From Alcanivorax sp. 24 (GTDB taxonomy: Bacteria > Pseudomonadota > Gammaproteobacteria > Pseudomonadales > Alcanivoracaceae): DNA of 64,000 bases. Below the pieces are notes generated by a model. The model did no database searches and was not told where the DNA came from. It worked only from the letters and a program-made list of their open reading frames with translations. Shown in pieces: positions 28,436-37,475 of this stretch. The position numbers and the translations under genes were made by a program. The stretch spans positions 310,001 through 374,000 of the forward strand of contig NZ_SNUA01000003.1 in the NCBI RefSeq assembly GCF_004360225.1. Reading direction: 5' to 3'. Position 1 is the stretch's first letter, and each line of letters opens with the position of its first letter.

Positions 28436-28725
28436 TGACACGCAACACGCCGGCACGCCAAACCCAAGGCCCGCTTACCGGCCTTGGGGGACACCAATTC
28501 AAAGCAACCCCGTCATGCCGGACTTGATCCGGCATCTCCCGCTACGACGTTGTGCGTCCTGCGGAGGAAGATCCCGGGTCACACAACGGTGCTTAGAGCA
28601 CCGCTTGGACGCCCCACAGGGTGCCCCGAAGCGGGGGGCAATGGTCTTAAGCCATGGAACTCTCTACCCCGGGGATGCCCGAGTGTTTTCAAAGCGTGTT
28701 GGCGTGCCGGCGTGTTGCGTGTTGG
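28436..28725. mobile_element. Composite element bounded by heptad-type inverted repeats
   Basis: Left end 28436-28460 and right end 28700-28725 are near-perfect inverted repeats of about 25 bp (23 matches), built from CGTGTT/AACACG-type heptads. The interior carries a GTCATGCCGGACTTGATCC-type repeat (28513-28580, also at 39281) and a hairpin AAGGCC...GGCCTT. Three-hairpin elements flank it on both sides (28343 and 28769). It contains no convincing gene. It could be a nested insertion or a recombination product of several repeat families. Confidence 0.6.
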
Positions 28726-28768
28726 CGGCCCGTTCCACAACGGTGAGACAGCAATGGCTCCCGGCGAT

Positions 28769-28848
28769 TTTTTGTGACCACCGTCCATGGCGGTCACCCT
28801 GTGGGCCGTCGCCAAGGCGACATCAAAAATCGCTCCCGGCGATTTTTT
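28769..28848 (+). repeat. Three-hairpin element, copy B
   Basis: The most regular copy: hairpin 1 GTGACC...GGTCAC, hairpin 2 GTCGCCAAGGCGAC, hairpin 3 AATCGC-TCCCG-GCGATT followed by TTTTTT. The end has the form of an intrinsic terminator, 83 bp before the folD start codon. Just upstream (28753-28773) another TCCCGGCGATTTTTT looks like the end of a preceding, mostly lost copy. A partial match (AAAATCGCTCCCGGC) also occurs near 51091. Confidence 0.75.
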
Positions 28849-28931
28849 GCTCCAACCCGCCGACCGTGCGAGAATCGCCGCGCGATTCCCACCGCTTTCC
28901 TTTTATATGTTCCAAGGACCAAGAGAGACCC

Positions 28932-29780
28932 ATGAGCGCGCAGATTCTGGACGGCAAGGCCCTGGCTCAACGCTTCGAGCAAGAGATGTCACAACGGGTG
29001 GAAGCCCTGAAAGCCGCTTCCGGCGGCCGCACGCCGATCCTTGCCACCATTCTGGTGGGCACCGATCCGGCCTCCGCCACCTATGTAAAGATGAAGGGCA
29101 ATGCCTGCCGCCGCGTCGGCATGGATTCCCAGGCCATCGAGTTGCCCCAGGAAACCACCACCGAGCAACTGCTGCAGCGTATCGAGGAGCTCAATGCCAA
29201 TCCGGACGTGCATGGCATTCTGCTGCAGCACCCGGTGCCGGAACAGATCGACGAGCGCTTGTGCTTTGACGCCATCGCCCTGGGCAAGGACGTGGACGGC
29301 GTTACCTGTCTCGGCTTTGGCCGCATGGCCATGGGCGAGCACGCTTATGGCTGCGCCACGCCCAAGGGCATCATGCGCTTGCTGGAGCACTACCAGGTGC
29401 CGCTGGAGGGCCAACACGCCGTGGTCGTGGGCCGCAGCGCCATTCTCGGCAAGCCGATGGCGATGATGCTGCTGGGGGCCAACGCCACCGTCACCATTTG
29501 CCACAGCCGGACCCGCAATCTGCCGGAGCTGGTGAAACAGGCCGACATCGTGGTGGGCGCGGTGGGCAAGCCGGAGTTCATCAAGGCCGACTGGATCAAG
29601 GACGGCGCCGTGGTGGTGGATGCCGGCTATCACCCGCAGAAGTGCGGTGACATCGAATTGGCACCGCTGGTGGAACGGGTCGCCGCCTACACGCCGGTAC
29701 CCGGCGGCGTTGGCCCGATGACCATCAACACCCTGATCTTCCAGACCCTGGAAGCGGCGGAAAAAGCATTGAAGGGCTGA
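28932..29780 (+). CDS. folD: Methylenetetrahydrofolate dehydrogenase/cyclohydrolase
   Basis: Bifunctional enzyme interconverting 5,10-methylene- and 10-formyl-tetrahydrofolate with NADP. Signatures: [17 protein letters not shown] (catalytic Lys within YVKMK), [11 protein letters not shown], the Rossmann segment [17 protein letters not shown], and the C-terminal [14 protein letters not shown]. Start is ATG 28932 with GAGAG upstream, giving 282 residues, the family length. The frame stays open for another 600 nt upstream, but that part is repeat sequence and not part of the protein. It sits next to the tRNA cluster and tig block, as in Pseudomonas. Confidence 0.97.
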   Translation: MSAQILDGKALAQRFEQEMSQRVEALKAASGGRTPILATILVGTDPASATYVKMKGNACRRVGMDSQAIELPQETTTEQLLQRIEELNANPDVHGILLQHPVPEQIDERLCFDAIALGKDVDGVTCLGFGRMAMGEHAYGCATPKGIMRLLEHYQVPLEGQHAVVVGRSAILGKPMAMMLLGANATVTICHSRTRNLPELVKQADIVVGAVGKPEFIKADWIKDGAVVVDAGYHPQKCGDIELAPLVERVAAYTPVPGGVGPMTINTLIFQTLEAAEKALKG

Positions 29781-29783
29781 CGT

Positions 29784-29946
29784 AACACGCAACACGCAAC
29801 ACGCAACACGCAACACGCAACACGCAACACGCAATCAATAGGATTACCGGGCATCACCATCCCGGCGACAGCCGCCCCATCAGAAGTCAGCGCGGCCAAC
29901 TGGCCGCCCCTGATTTTGCGTGCTGGCGTGTCGCGTGTCAGCGTGC
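29784..29946. repeat. Heptad-armed element 3 (7 x AACACGC array and inverted heptads)
   Basis: 29784-29832 is exactly seven copies of AACACGC. After an 86-nt interval (29833-29918) come inverted degenerate heptads GCGTGCT, GGCGTGT, CGCGTGT, CAGCGTG (29919-29946). The layout is the same as at 27643 and 38142, but the intervening sequence is unrelated. The right heptads run over the stop codon of the membrane-fusion gene (29938-29940). The array begins 4 nt after the folD stop. Confidence 0.75.
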
Positions 29947-30825
29947 CCGCGTCTTTTCCGGCAACACCTGCACGCTGGCGGTCATGCCGGCACTGAGCAA
30001 CAGCGTTTCCGGGATCTCATCGAACTCCACCCGCACCGGAATCCGCTGCGCCAGCCTTACCCACTCGAAGGTCGGCGCCACGGAAGGCAGTCCCTTGTCC
30101 GCCGTCACCGCGTTGCTGTTGGCGATACCGCGACCAATGCCGGTGACCTTGCCGGTCAGCGCTTTGCCGGCACCCAGCAGATGAATACGAGCCGCATCCC
30201 CTACCCTGATCTGATGCACCTGGGTTTCCTTAAGATAGGCCTCGACCCAGAACGACTGGTCATCCACCAGTGTCACCACCGGCTGCCCGGTCTGGGCGTA
30301 ATCACCGGTATGCGCCAGCAAATGAGTGACGAAGCCGGCTACCGGAGCCTTCACTTCACTGCGAGCCAGATCCAGTTCCGCCCGTGCCAGGGCCGCTTCC
30401 GCCGCTTGCAGATCGGCCCGCGCCAAAGCCGCCTTGTTGTCCGCTTCCTCCCGTTCCTCCTGGGAAATGGCTCGCCCTAGGCTGCGACGGCGGCTGGCTT
30501 CCCGGGACAGCAGATTCAGTTCCTGGCGCCGGTGCGCCACCTCGGCCCTGGCCTGATCCAGCGCCAGTTGATAACGGCGCGGGTCCACCAGCAGAAGGGT
30601 TTCGCCCTCCTCCACGTACTGATTATCCACCACCTTCAGGGATTGGATCGCTCCGGACACGTCCGGGGCCACGCTCACCACCACCGCGCGCACCCGGGCA
30701 TCCCGGGTCCAGACATCCTCGAAATAGTGGCGCCACAGATACCACACCGCCACCGCCGCGGCCGCCACCAGCAGCGCGGTGAACAGATAAGCGCGCCAGC
30801 GGCCGCCTTCCTTATTATTAGCCAT
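29938..30825 (-). CDS. HlyD-type membrane fusion protein (AaeA/EmrA-like)
   Basis: Periplasmic adaptor of a tripartite efflux system, 295 residues. One N-terminal span (AYLFTALLVAAAAVAVWYLW) anchors it. The barrel-sandwich halves are VSVAPDVSGAIQSLKVVDNQYVEEGETLLLVDP and VKAPVAGFVTHLLAHTGDYAQTGQPVVTLVD, separated by a coiled coil (about 95-160). The C-terminal beta-barrel has VEFDEIPETLLLSAGMTASVQV. It overlaps the DUF1656 gene by 8 nt and forms one operon with it and the FUSC gene. The set corresponds to aaeXAB, exporters of aromatic carboxylates, although the gene order differs. The last codons lie in a repeat arm. Confidence 0.88.
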   Translation of the reverse strand: MANNKEGGRWRAYLFTALLVAAAAVAVWYLWRHYFEDVWTRDARVRAVVVSVAPDVSGAIQSLKVVDNQYVEEGETLLLVDPRRYQLALDQARAEVAHRRQELNLLSREASRRRSLGRAISQEEREEADNKAALARADLQAAEAALARAELDLARSEVKAPVAGFVTHLLAHTGDYAQTGQPVVTLVDDQSFWVEAYLKETQVHQIRVGDAARIHLLGAGKALTGKVTGIGRGIANSNAVTADKGLPSVAPTFEWVRLAQRIPVRVEFDEIPETLLLSAGMTASVQVLPEKTRAR

Positions 30826-31036
30826 GCATACTCCCCAGCGACAGCCACGCCCCCATCACCAGGGCGAGCACGATCAAGAACACACAGAATCCGGCCAGGG
30901 CCGGATGCCACAGGTGCCGGTAGCCATCAGAACGACTGATCAGACCGTGCACCAGCAGAAACAACAGCAGGGCCAACAGCACCTGCGGCACCAAGGGCGG
31001 CAGCAACACGCCGCCCAGCTCAATCTCATACAGCAT
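30818..31036 (-). CDS. Small membrane protein, DUF1656 (AaeX-like)
   Basis: 72 residues with two predicted spans (LVPQVLLALLLFLLVHGLI and FCVFLIVLALVMGAWLSL) and the family start MLYEIELGGVLLPPLV. AaeX-type proteins accompany AaeA/AaeB efflux partners; their exact role is unknown. It overlaps the FUSC gene by 11 nt and the membrane-fusion gene by 8 nt, so the three are translated as a unit. Confidence 0.88.
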   Translation of the reverse strand: MLYEIELGGVLLPPLVPQVLLALLLFLLVHGLISRSDGYRHLWHPALAGFCVFLIVLALVMGAWLSLGSMHG

Positions 31037-33131
31037 GTGCTATCTCCAGCCCCCGCCAGCGGCCGGCTCCGGATCCGGCCAGGAAGAAGCCGCCATAATT
31101 TCCGATCATATTGATCTGCATACGCAGACGCACCACCGCCCGCACCAGCCGGCGGCGCTCACCCTCGCCTTCCGCTTTGTTATAGGCTTGCTGACACTGC
31201 CGCAGTGCGCGCTCGGTGTCCGCCGACAATTGCCGCCAGCGGGCCTCGTCACCGTCTCTCAATACTCTCTGAGTGTCCCGGATAAGCCGCGTCAGGGTGA
31301 GCCGGATCGGATCAGGCACGCCACGCCGACACAAGGCGTCGAGAAACAACAGCCCCAGCCCCAGCGTCACCGCCGCCATGGCGCCGTGCAACAGTTCCCC
31401 GTCCTTTGCACTCTCCGGACTCAGTCGCGGCAAGGTTCGGGCAATGCGGTCATACAGCACGGTTTCCATTTCGTGACGGGGACGGCGGCGGGCCATGGGC
31501 CAGCGCCCGAGAGTGCGGCACAGATCCCGGCACAACCGGGTACGGGCGGTGGCGGCATCATCGCCGGGCCAGATCAGCAGAAAGGCCAGCACCGGCAACG
31601 ACATGCCCAGCGCCAACCCAAGCACGTTGTTGAACAGAGGCAGAGCCGAGAAGTCCTGTTGCGGTCCGAGATCCAGCAGGATCGGGAAAAAGATCACGGT
31701 GGCGGTGCCCATGGCCATGCTCGGCAGCTGTGTCATGGCCAGACCGGCCAGCAGATACACCGGCGCCAGCAACAGCACCAGAGCGGCGAAACCTTCCGTG
31801 CCCGGCAGCAGAACCAGACGATAGAGCGTGGCCAATACCACCGCCAGGGAGGCGCCTTTGAGGAACCCGGACACCGCCTTGAGCGGATCGTCCCGGGTGG
31901 AGAACAACGCGCACACCACTCCGGTCTGGATCACCATCAAAGTACCTTGGTCCTGCGGCGCGGCGCTCCAGAACCAAAGGCTCAGAGCCGCGGCAATGGC
32001 AATCGCGGTACGCCCGGCGCTGCGCAACGCCTGCCCATGATCCAGGTGCAATCGTGACGTGCCGGACCGCCACGACTGTGTCAGGGCCTGGTCGCTCAGC
32101 ATGGCGTAAAGAACCACGCTGGAGCGCAGGCGATCACACAGCTCGCCACAGTGTTCCAACGCCAGCTGAAGGGCATGAAAACGCTGTTCGTTGTCGCCCA
32201 CCGCCTCCTTGCGCAGACCGCGGGCCAGGTCCCGGGCCTGATCATGGAGCTCCGACAAGCGAACCCGCGGGCTTTCCGGGTCCAGGTCTCCATCCAATTC
32301 CGCCATGCCACGCAGCAAATCGTCGAGGCGCTCCTGTTGATACACCGAGGCATAGCGGTTGATGTAGGCCCCCAACGGTCCCACCGAGGAAATCAACGCC
32401 AACATCTCATGTCCCAGACGACGGCACAGTCCAGCCCGACGCCGCAGTTGCTGGGAATCAAACAGGGCGTTTTCGCGCAGGGCTTCCAGCGCCATGCCAC
32501 TGGCAATCAGTTCGCGTCGGCGCAGCTGCAGGGTGCGATTGTCGGCGCGTCCGCCGGCGGTATCCGCCACCAGTGCGATCAAGTCCCGCAATTGCTGTCG
32601 ACAACGGTGCAGATAAGCGGTGGCGGCGGAACGGGGCCAGATCAGCACGCTGGCGGCGGAAGCACAGAGGATGCCGAGGCTGATCTCGGTGACCCGGGCC
32701 ACCGCCACGGTGAACATCTGATCCGGCTGCGACAGGGCCGGCAAGCCGATGATCAGCGCGGTGTAGCCGGAAAGCACGAAGGCGTAGGAGCGGAAATTGC
32801 GCAGCAGATTGGCCAGGTAGGTACACAGGGCCATCCAGGCCGCGATGGCGATAAAGAACAGCAGCGGTTGCTGCGCGAACCCGCCCACCAGCAACAACGC
32901 CATCACCGCGCCCAGCACCGTGCCCACCAGTCGCGACAGCCCCTTGGCGATCACCATGCCCCCCAGCGGTTGGGCGACGATGTACACCGTCATCAACGCC
33001 CACTGGGGTTGGTCCAGCCCCAGCAGCAGCGCCAGATACAGTGCCATCATGCCGGCGGCGAAGGTCCGCAGGGCGAATTGCCACTCCTTGCGCCCGGAGT
33101 CGCGTATGAACGCCGGCACCGCCAAGATCAT
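31026..33131 (-). CDS. FUSC-family inner-membrane efflux protein (AaeB-like)
   Basis: About 701 residues with the duplicated FUSC layout. An N-terminal set of about six spans starts at FALRTFAAGMMALYLALLLGLDQPQWALMTVYIV. A cytoplasmic helical region of about 180 residues follows. A second membrane set (AGRTAIAIAAALSLWFWSAAP to LALGMSLPVLAFLLIWP) precedes a cytoplasmic tail. The motif QPxWAxxTVxIVAQPxGG is typical of AaeB. I start at ATG 33131, which has a purine-rich GGGGAA upstream, rather than at 33209. It is the first gene of the operon, with a substrate probably of the aromatic-acid type (inference). Confidence 0.88.
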   Translation of the reverse strand: MILAVPAFIRDSGRKEWQFALRTFAAGMMALYLALLLGLDQPQWALMTVYIVAQPLGGMVIAKGLSRLVGTVLGAVMALLLVGGFAQQPLLFFIAIAAWMALCTYLANLLRNFRSYAFVLSGYTALIIGLPALSQPDQMFTVAVARVTEISLGILCASAASVLIWPRSAATAYLHRCRQQLRDLIALVADTAGGRADNRTLQLRRRELIASGMALEALRENALFDSQQLRRRAGLCRRLGHEMLALISSVGPLGAYINRYASVYQQERLDDLLRGMAELDGDLDPESPRVRLSELHDQARDLARGLRKEAVGDNEQRFHALQLALEHCGELCDRLRSSVVLYAMLSDQALTQSWRSGTSRLHLDHGQALRSAGRTAIAIAAALSLWFWSAAPQDQGTLMVIQTGVVCALFSTRDDPLKAVSGFLKGASLAVVLATLYRLVLLPGTEGFAALVLLLAPVYLLAGLAMTQLPSMAMGTATVIFFPILLDLGPQQDFSALPLFNNVLGLALGMSLPVLAFLLIWPGDDAATARTRLCRDLCRTLGRWPMARRRPRHEMETVLYDRIARTLPRLSPESAKDGELLHGAMAAVTLGLGLLFLDALCRRGVPDPIRLTLTRLIRDTQRVLRDGDEARWRQLSADTERALRQCQQAYNKAEGEGERRRLVRAVVRLRMQINMIGNYGGFFLAGSGAGRWRGLEIAHAV

Positions 33132-33299
33132 CCACGCTTCCCCTTTCCCTGTGCTCGTCGCGGCAGTATACAACGAGGCGACGTCGACGCTCCTACGAAG
33201 CGAAACCAACGCTAAACACTTTTACAACCCTTGTCACATCACAATGGCACACTCTCTTATAGCCCCTGCTTCCGGGGGCGCGAACCAAGGAGAGACACC

Positions 33300-33635
33300 A
33301 TGGCAGGAAAGTTTGAGCTGGATAAAGCGAGCAACGGGCAGTTTATCTTCCGACTGAAAGCCGCCAACGGTCAGGTCATTCTCGGCAGCGAGCAGTACAC
33401 CACCAAGGAGGCCTGCAAGAACGGCATTGAGTCGGTACAGAACAATGCCGCCAAGGACGAGCGTTATCAACGCAAGGAAGCCAAGGACGGTCGTCATTAT
33501 TTCAATCTGCTGGCCGGCAACCATCAGGTCATCGGTACCAGCCAGATGTACAAGGACACCGGCGGCATGGAAAACGGTATCGACTCGGTAAAGACCAACG
33601 CACCGGGCGCAGCCGTGGACGATCTCACCGACTGA
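33300..33635 (+). CDS. yegP: YegP family protein (DUF1508 repeat)
   Basis: 111 residues made of two copies of the DUF1508 unit: GKFELDKASNGQFIFRLKAANGQVI (residues 3-27) with TTKEACKNGIESVQNNA, and KDGRHYFNLLAGNHQVIG with GGMENGIDSVKTNA. Small stand-alone cytoplasmic protein of unknown role, widespread in proteobacteria. Start ATG 33300 has AAGGAG at 7-nt spacing; the 23-residue upstream extension of the open frame is not part of the family. Confidence 0.9.
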   Translation: MAGKFELDKASNGQFIFRLKAANGQVILGSEQYTTKEACKNGIESVQNNAAKDERYQRKEAKDGRHYFNLLAGNHQVIGTSQMYKDTGGMENGIDSVKTNAPGAAVDDLTD

Positions 33636-33641
33636 AGTACA

Positions 33642-33664
33642 GGGGCGGCGGTCGCCGCCCCTTT
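33642..33664. terminator. Hairpin between convergent yegP and glnS
   Basis: GGGGCGGCG-GT-CGCCGCCCC stem followed by TTTAT on the + strand, 7 nt after the yegP stop and 25 nt from the glnS stop. The T-run is short, but the site may serve both genes. Confidence 0.6.
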
Positions 33665-33688
33665 ATACACCCAGCGCCGTGGCCCGGT

Positions 33689-35371
33689 TCAGGCCTCGCG
33701 AGGCCAGGATTCGCGCAACCCCACGGTGCGATTGAAGATCAGGCCATTCTCGTCGCTGTCCGTGTCGACACAGAAGTACCCCTCCCGCTCGAACTGATAG
33801 CGGGTTTCCGGCAATACCCCTTTCAGGCCTGGCTCCACCACGCAGTGATCAAGCACCTGCAGGGACGCTTCGTTGATGTGATCCAGGAAATCCTCGCCCT
33901 CGCCCACGCGGGTCGGCATCGGCACCTTGAACAGACGGTCGTACAAACGCACCTGGCATGGCAGCCCCAGAGGGGCGCTGACCCAGTGGATAACCCCGCG
34001 CAGTTTACCCTGCCCTTCATCATTCTCCGGGTTCTTGCCGAGCGTGTCCGGATCATAGCTGCAGTGGACCTCGACAATCTCCCCGGCAGAGTCACGCACC
34101 ACCTCCTCGGCACGCACCACATAGCCGTAGCGCAACCGCACCCGATCCCCGAGCACCAACCGCTTGTACTTCTTGTTGGCTTCCTCGCGAAAGTCCTCAC
34201 GGTCGATATAAACCTGGCGGGTCAGCGGCATTTGCCGGGTGCCCATGGTTTCGTTCTGCGGGTGCACCGGCGCCTGCAGCCATTCGGTCTTGTCCTCAGG
34301 CCAGTTGCGGATCACCAGCTTGAGCGGGTTAAGCACACAGAAGGCCCGGGGCGCATGCTGATTGAGGTCGTCGCGCACCGAGTCTTCCAGAATCGACATG
34401 TCGATCACCGAGTCCGCGCGGCTGACTCCCAGATTCTCGCAGAACCCGCGAATCGATGCCGGCGTGAAACCACGGCGGCGCAGACCGCTGAGCGTGGGCA
34501 TGCGCGGATCATCCCACCCGGCCACATGGCCTTCGTCCACCAGCTGTTTGAGGCGGCGCTTGCTGGTCACCGTATAGTTGAGGTTGAGCCGGGCGAATTC
34601 GTACTGACGCGGCTGCGCCGGCACCTCCACGTGCTCCACCAGCCAGTCGTACAGAGGACGATGATCCTCGAACTCCAGGGTGCAGAGACTGTGGGTGATG
34701 CCCTCGATGGCGTCCGACAGCGGATGGGTAAAGTCGTACATCGGGTAGATGACCCACTTGTCACCGGTCTGGTGATGCGTTTTTTTGCGCACCCGGTACA
34801 GGATGGGGTCACGCAGATTGATGTTGGCGCTGGCCATGTCGATCCTGGCCCGCAACACCGCCTCGCCTTCCTCGAAACCGCCGTCCCGCATGCGCTCGAA
34901 CAGCGTCCGGTTCTCTTCCACGGACTGCTCCCGGTGCGGGCTGTTCTGGCCCGGCCGATTGTAGTTACCGCGCATTTCCGCGATTTGCTCCGGGCTCTGG
35001 GTGTCCACATAGGCCAGGCCCTTGTCGATCAACTGCAGCGCATATTGATACAGCTGGTCAAAATAGCCGCTGGCGAAACGCACCGGTCCGGTCCACTGGA
35101 ACCCGAGCCACTCCACGTCCCGCTGGATGGAGACGATGTACTCCTCCTCCTCCTTCTCCGGATTGGTGTCGTCGAAGCGCAGATGGCAGGCGCCACCATA
35201 GCTTTCGGCAATACCGAAATTCAGGCAGATGGACTTGGCATGGCCAATATGCAGGTAGCCATTCGGCTCCGGTGGGAACCGGGTCACCACCCGGCCGTCG
35301 TTTTTACCTTCGGCGAGGTCACGATCGATGATCTGTCTGATAAAATTACTGGGCGCTTTCACGTCACTCAT
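33689..35371 (-). CDS. glnS: Glutaminyl-tRNA synthetase
   Basis: Class I synthetase charging tRNA-Gln. The HIGH motif is at residues 41-44 (YLHIGHAKS), and the KMSKS equivalent reads [11 protein letters not shown], a GlnRS-type variant. The N-terminal FPPEPNGY, the mid-domain [15 protein letters not shown], and the C-terminal beta-barrel anticodon domain ([31 protein letters not shown]) are all present. Its 560 residues match E. coli (554). It is divergent from ppiB. Confidence 0.98.
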   Translation of the reverse strand: MSDVKAPSNFIRQIIDRDLAEGKNDGRVVTRFPPEPNGYLHIGHAKSICLNFGIAESYGGACHLRFDDTNPEKEEEEYIVSIQRDVEWLGFQWTGPVRFASGYFDQLYQYALQLIDKGLAYVDTQSPEQIAEMRGNYNRPGQNSPHREQSVEENRTLFERMRDGGFEEGEAVLRARIDMASANINLRDPILYRVRKKTHHQTGDKWVIYPMYDFTHPLSDAIEGITHSLCTLEFEDHRPLYDWLVEHVEVPAQPRQYEFARLNLNYTVTSKRRLKQLVDEGHVAGWDDPRMPTLSGLRRRGFTPASIRGFCENLGVSRADSVIDMSILEDSVRDDLNQHAPRAFCVLNPLKLVIRNWPEDKTEWLQAPVHPQNETMGTRQMPLTRQVYIDREDFREEANKKYKRLVLGDRVRLRYGYVVRAEEVVRDSAGEIVEVHCSYDPDTLGKNPENDEGQGKLRGVIHWVSAPLGLPCQVRLYDRLFKVPMPTRVGEGEDFLDHINEASLQVLDHCVVEPGLKGVLPETRYQFEREGYFCVDTDSDENGLIFNRTVGLRESWPREA

Positions 35372-35500
35372 TAAGCCGCCTGCGGCTGAAATACGGGGGG
35401 CATTAGTGTACAGTGCGCCCCTTTACAGTCAAAGACTCAGGAGCCGGTCGAAACGCCCCCAGACGCGCCAGACCTTCCGGCTCCCACCAAGGAGAACTCC

Positions 35501-35998
35501 ATGAAAGTGGTGCTGACGACCACCTACGGCAAGATCACTCTGCAACTGGATAGCGAACGTGCGCCGAAAACCACGGAAAACTTCCTCTCATATGTCCGGG
35601 AAGGGTTCTATGACGGCACCATTTTTCACCGCGTCATCGGCAACTTCATGATCCAGGGCGGCGGTTTCACCACGCAAATGGAACAAAAGCCGACCCAGGC
35701 GGCGATCGAGAACGAAGCCGCCAACGGCCTTTCCAACGAAATCGGCACCATCGCCATGGCGCGCACCTCCGACCCGCATTCCGCCACCGCTCAGTTTTTC
35801 ATCAATGTGGCGGACAACCACTTTCTGGACCAGGCCCGCTCCCCGGACGGCTGGGGCTACGCGGTGTTCGGTAAGGTCGTGGAAGGCATGGAAACGGTGG
35901 AAAAGATCAAGGAAGTGCCCACCGGCCGCAGTGGTTTCCACCAGGATGTGCCGCAGGATCCGGTGCTGATCGAATCCGCTCAGATCATCGAGGACTGA
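35501..35998 (+). CDS. ppiB: Cytoplasmic peptidyl-prolyl cis-trans isomerase B (cyclophilin)
   Basis: 165-residue single-domain cyclophilin without a signal peptide. Core motifs are [43 protein letters not shown] and [15 protein letters not shown]. The catalytic Arg is in FHRV. It is followed 3 nt later by a second, exported cyclophilin gene and then lpxH, so these form one operon. Confidence 0.96.
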   Translation: MKVVLTTTYGKITLQLDSERAPKTTENFLSYVREGFYDGTIFHRVIGNFMIQGGGFTTQMEQKPTQAAIENEAANGLSNEIGTIAMARTSDPHSATAQFFINVADNHFLDQARSPDGWGYAVFGKVVEGMETVEKIKEVPTGRSGFHQDVPQDPVLIESAQIIED

Positions 35999-36001
35999 TC
36001 C

Positions 36002-36592
36002 ATGCGTCTGCTGATCGCTCTGTCCGTCCTGCTGATAAGCTCCCTGACCTGGGCCGCCAACCCTCAGGTACGCCTGCAGACGTCCATGGGTAACATCACC
36101 ATCGAGCTGTTCCCGGAACAGGCGCCCGAAACGGTGGAGAACATTCTGCGCTACGTGGACGAAGGCTTCTACGACGGCACCGTGTTTCACCGCGTGGTAC
36201 CGGGATTCGTGATCCAGGGCGGCGGTTTTGACCGCGATCTGCAGCAGAAGAAAACCCACGCTCCGATCAAGAATGAGGCCGACAACGGTCTGAATAATGA
36301 GCGCGGCACCCTGTCCATGGCCCGCACGTCCAACCCTGATTCCGGCACGTCCCAGTTCTTCGTCAACCTGAAGGACAACGCCATGCTCGACCACACCGCT
36401 CCGACCCCGCGTGGCTGGGGTTACGCGGTGTTCGGCAAGGTGGTGGACGGCATGGACACGGTGGACCGGATCGCCAAGGTGCGCACCGGCGTCGGCCGCC
36501 TCAACGGCGCCCACAGCGTCCGCGACGTGCCCAGCACCCCGGTGATCATCGAGCGGGCGGTACGCCTGGATGAAGACAGCCAGGCCGACTGA
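36002..36592 (+). CDS. ppiA: Periplasmic peptidyl-prolyl cis-trans isomerase A (cyclophilin)
   Basis: 196 residues beginning with a signal peptide ([19 protein letters not shown]) and then a cyclophilin domain: [61 protein letters not shown]. It is closely related to the gene just upstream, which suggests a tandem duplication with one copy retargeted to the periplasm. It overlaps nothing; lpxH begins 5 nt after its stop. Confidence 0.94.
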   Translation: MRLLIALSVLLISSLTWAANPQVRLQTSMGNITIELFPEQAPETVENILRYVDEGFYDGTVFHRVVPGFVIQGGGFDRDLQQKKTHAPIKNEADNGLNNERGTLSMARTSNPDSGTSQFFVNLKDNAMLDHTAPTPRGWGYAVFGKVVDGMDTVDRIAKVRTGVGRLNGAHSVRDVPSTPVIIERAVRLDEDSQAD

Positions 36593-36597
36593 GCATC

Positions 36598-37335
36598 ATG
36601 AGCTATACGCTGTTTATCTCCGATCTGCATCTGGACCCGGCGCGACCGGAACATCTGGCCGCCCTGGAACAGTTACTGGAAGAACACGCCGGCAAGACCG
36701 ATGCTCTGTATGTGCTCGGTGATCTGTTCGAGGCCTGGATCGGCGACGACGACGATGCCCCCTTCAACCGCCGGGCCATCGACGCCTTCCGTCGCTTCAG
36801 TGATACCGGCAGCGCCCTCTATTTCATGCACGGCAATCGCGATTTCCTGCTCGGCGAACAATTCGCCGCCCAGTGTGGTGGCCAGTTGCTGGATGAAGGC
36901 ACCGTGGTGGATTTGTACGGAACCCGCGCTCTGCTCATGCACGGCGACAGCCTGTGTACCCTGGATACCGCCTATCAGCAGTTCCGCGCGCTCGCTCGCA
37001 ATCCACAATGGCAACAGGCAATGCTGGCCAAGCCCCTGCAGGAACGCCGAGCCATCGCCCAGGGCATGCGCATGCAGAGCCAGGGCAACAACGCCAACAA
37101 GGCCGAAAACATCATGGACGTGACCCCGGAGGAAGTGGTCCGGGTGATGGAGGAAGCCGGCGTCCAAAACCTGATCCACGGCCACACCCACCGCCCCGCG
37201 GTCCATGAGGTTCCCCTCCCCAACGGCACCGGCACCCGCTGGGTACTCGGCGACTGGGGCGATCTGGGCTGGTGGATCATTGCCGATGAGACGGGACTGC
37301 GGCTGGAAAGTTGGGAAATCAGTAGAGACAGTTGA
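36598..37335 (+). CDS. lpxH: UDP-2,3-diacylglucosamine pyrophosphohydrolase
   Basis: Cleaves UDP-2,3-diacylglucosamine to lipid X in lipid A synthesis, at the inner membrane face. Calcineurin-like metal motifs are complete: SDLHLDP (D9, H11), LGDLFEAWIGDDD, MHGNRDFLLG, LMHGDSLC, and HGHTHRPA near the C-terminus. Its 245 residues match the family. It is last in the ppiB-ppiA-lpxH operon. Its TGA stop lies inside a run of GACAGTT heptads, so the last two or three codons derive from, or were fixed by, a repeat. Confidence 0.96.
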   Translation: MSYTLFISDLHLDPARPEHLAALEQLLEEHAGKTDALYVLGDLFEAWIGDDDDAPFNRRAIDAFRRFSDTGSALYFMHGNRDFLLGEQFAAQCGGQLLDEGTVVDLYGTRALLMHGDSLCTLDTAYQQFRALARNPQWQQAMLAKPLQERRAIAQGMRMQSQGNNANKAENIMDVTPEEVVRVMEEAGVQNLIHGHTHRPAVHEVPLPNGTGTRWVLGDWGDLGWWIIADETGLRLESWEISRDS

Positions 37336-37361
37336 CAGTTGATAGTGGACAGCTGACAGCG
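37327..37361 (+). repeat. Heptad array (5 x GACAGTT-type) over the lpxH stop codon
   Basis: Five consecutive heptads: GACAGTT, GACAGTT, GATAGTG, GACAGCT, GACAGCG. The lpxH stop is at 37333-37335, inside the array. The sequence just after (AAAAGCCCGATCC) resembles the start of the core at 38197 (AAAAGCCCGACCC). No inverted heptads follow; a REP-like pair does. Confidence 0.7.
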
Positions 37362-37386
37362 AGAAAAACAAAAAAGCCCGATCCTT

Positions 37387-37475
37387 AGCCGCTGTGGGAA
37401 GCTTGCTTGCAAGCGAATGGGCTTCACTTCAGCGGCTGGTAATATTCGCTTGCAAGCAAGCTTCCCACAGCGGCT
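37387..37475. repeat. REP-like inverted pair, copy 3
   Basis: Perfect 32-bp inverted repeat, arms 37387-37418 and 37444-37475, the longest of the family, in the opposite head-to-tail order to the other copies. Arm core GCTTGCTTGCAAGC. Its last base is the first base of the miaE stop codon on the other strand. Confidence 0.88.

Noticed and set aside
28329-28931. N-terminal extension of FolD by about 200 residues, with a ribosome-site-like GGAGGAG before a GTG
   Set aside because: The extension is translated repeat sequence (three-hairpin and heptad elements). FolD is 282 residues from ATG 28932, the family length.
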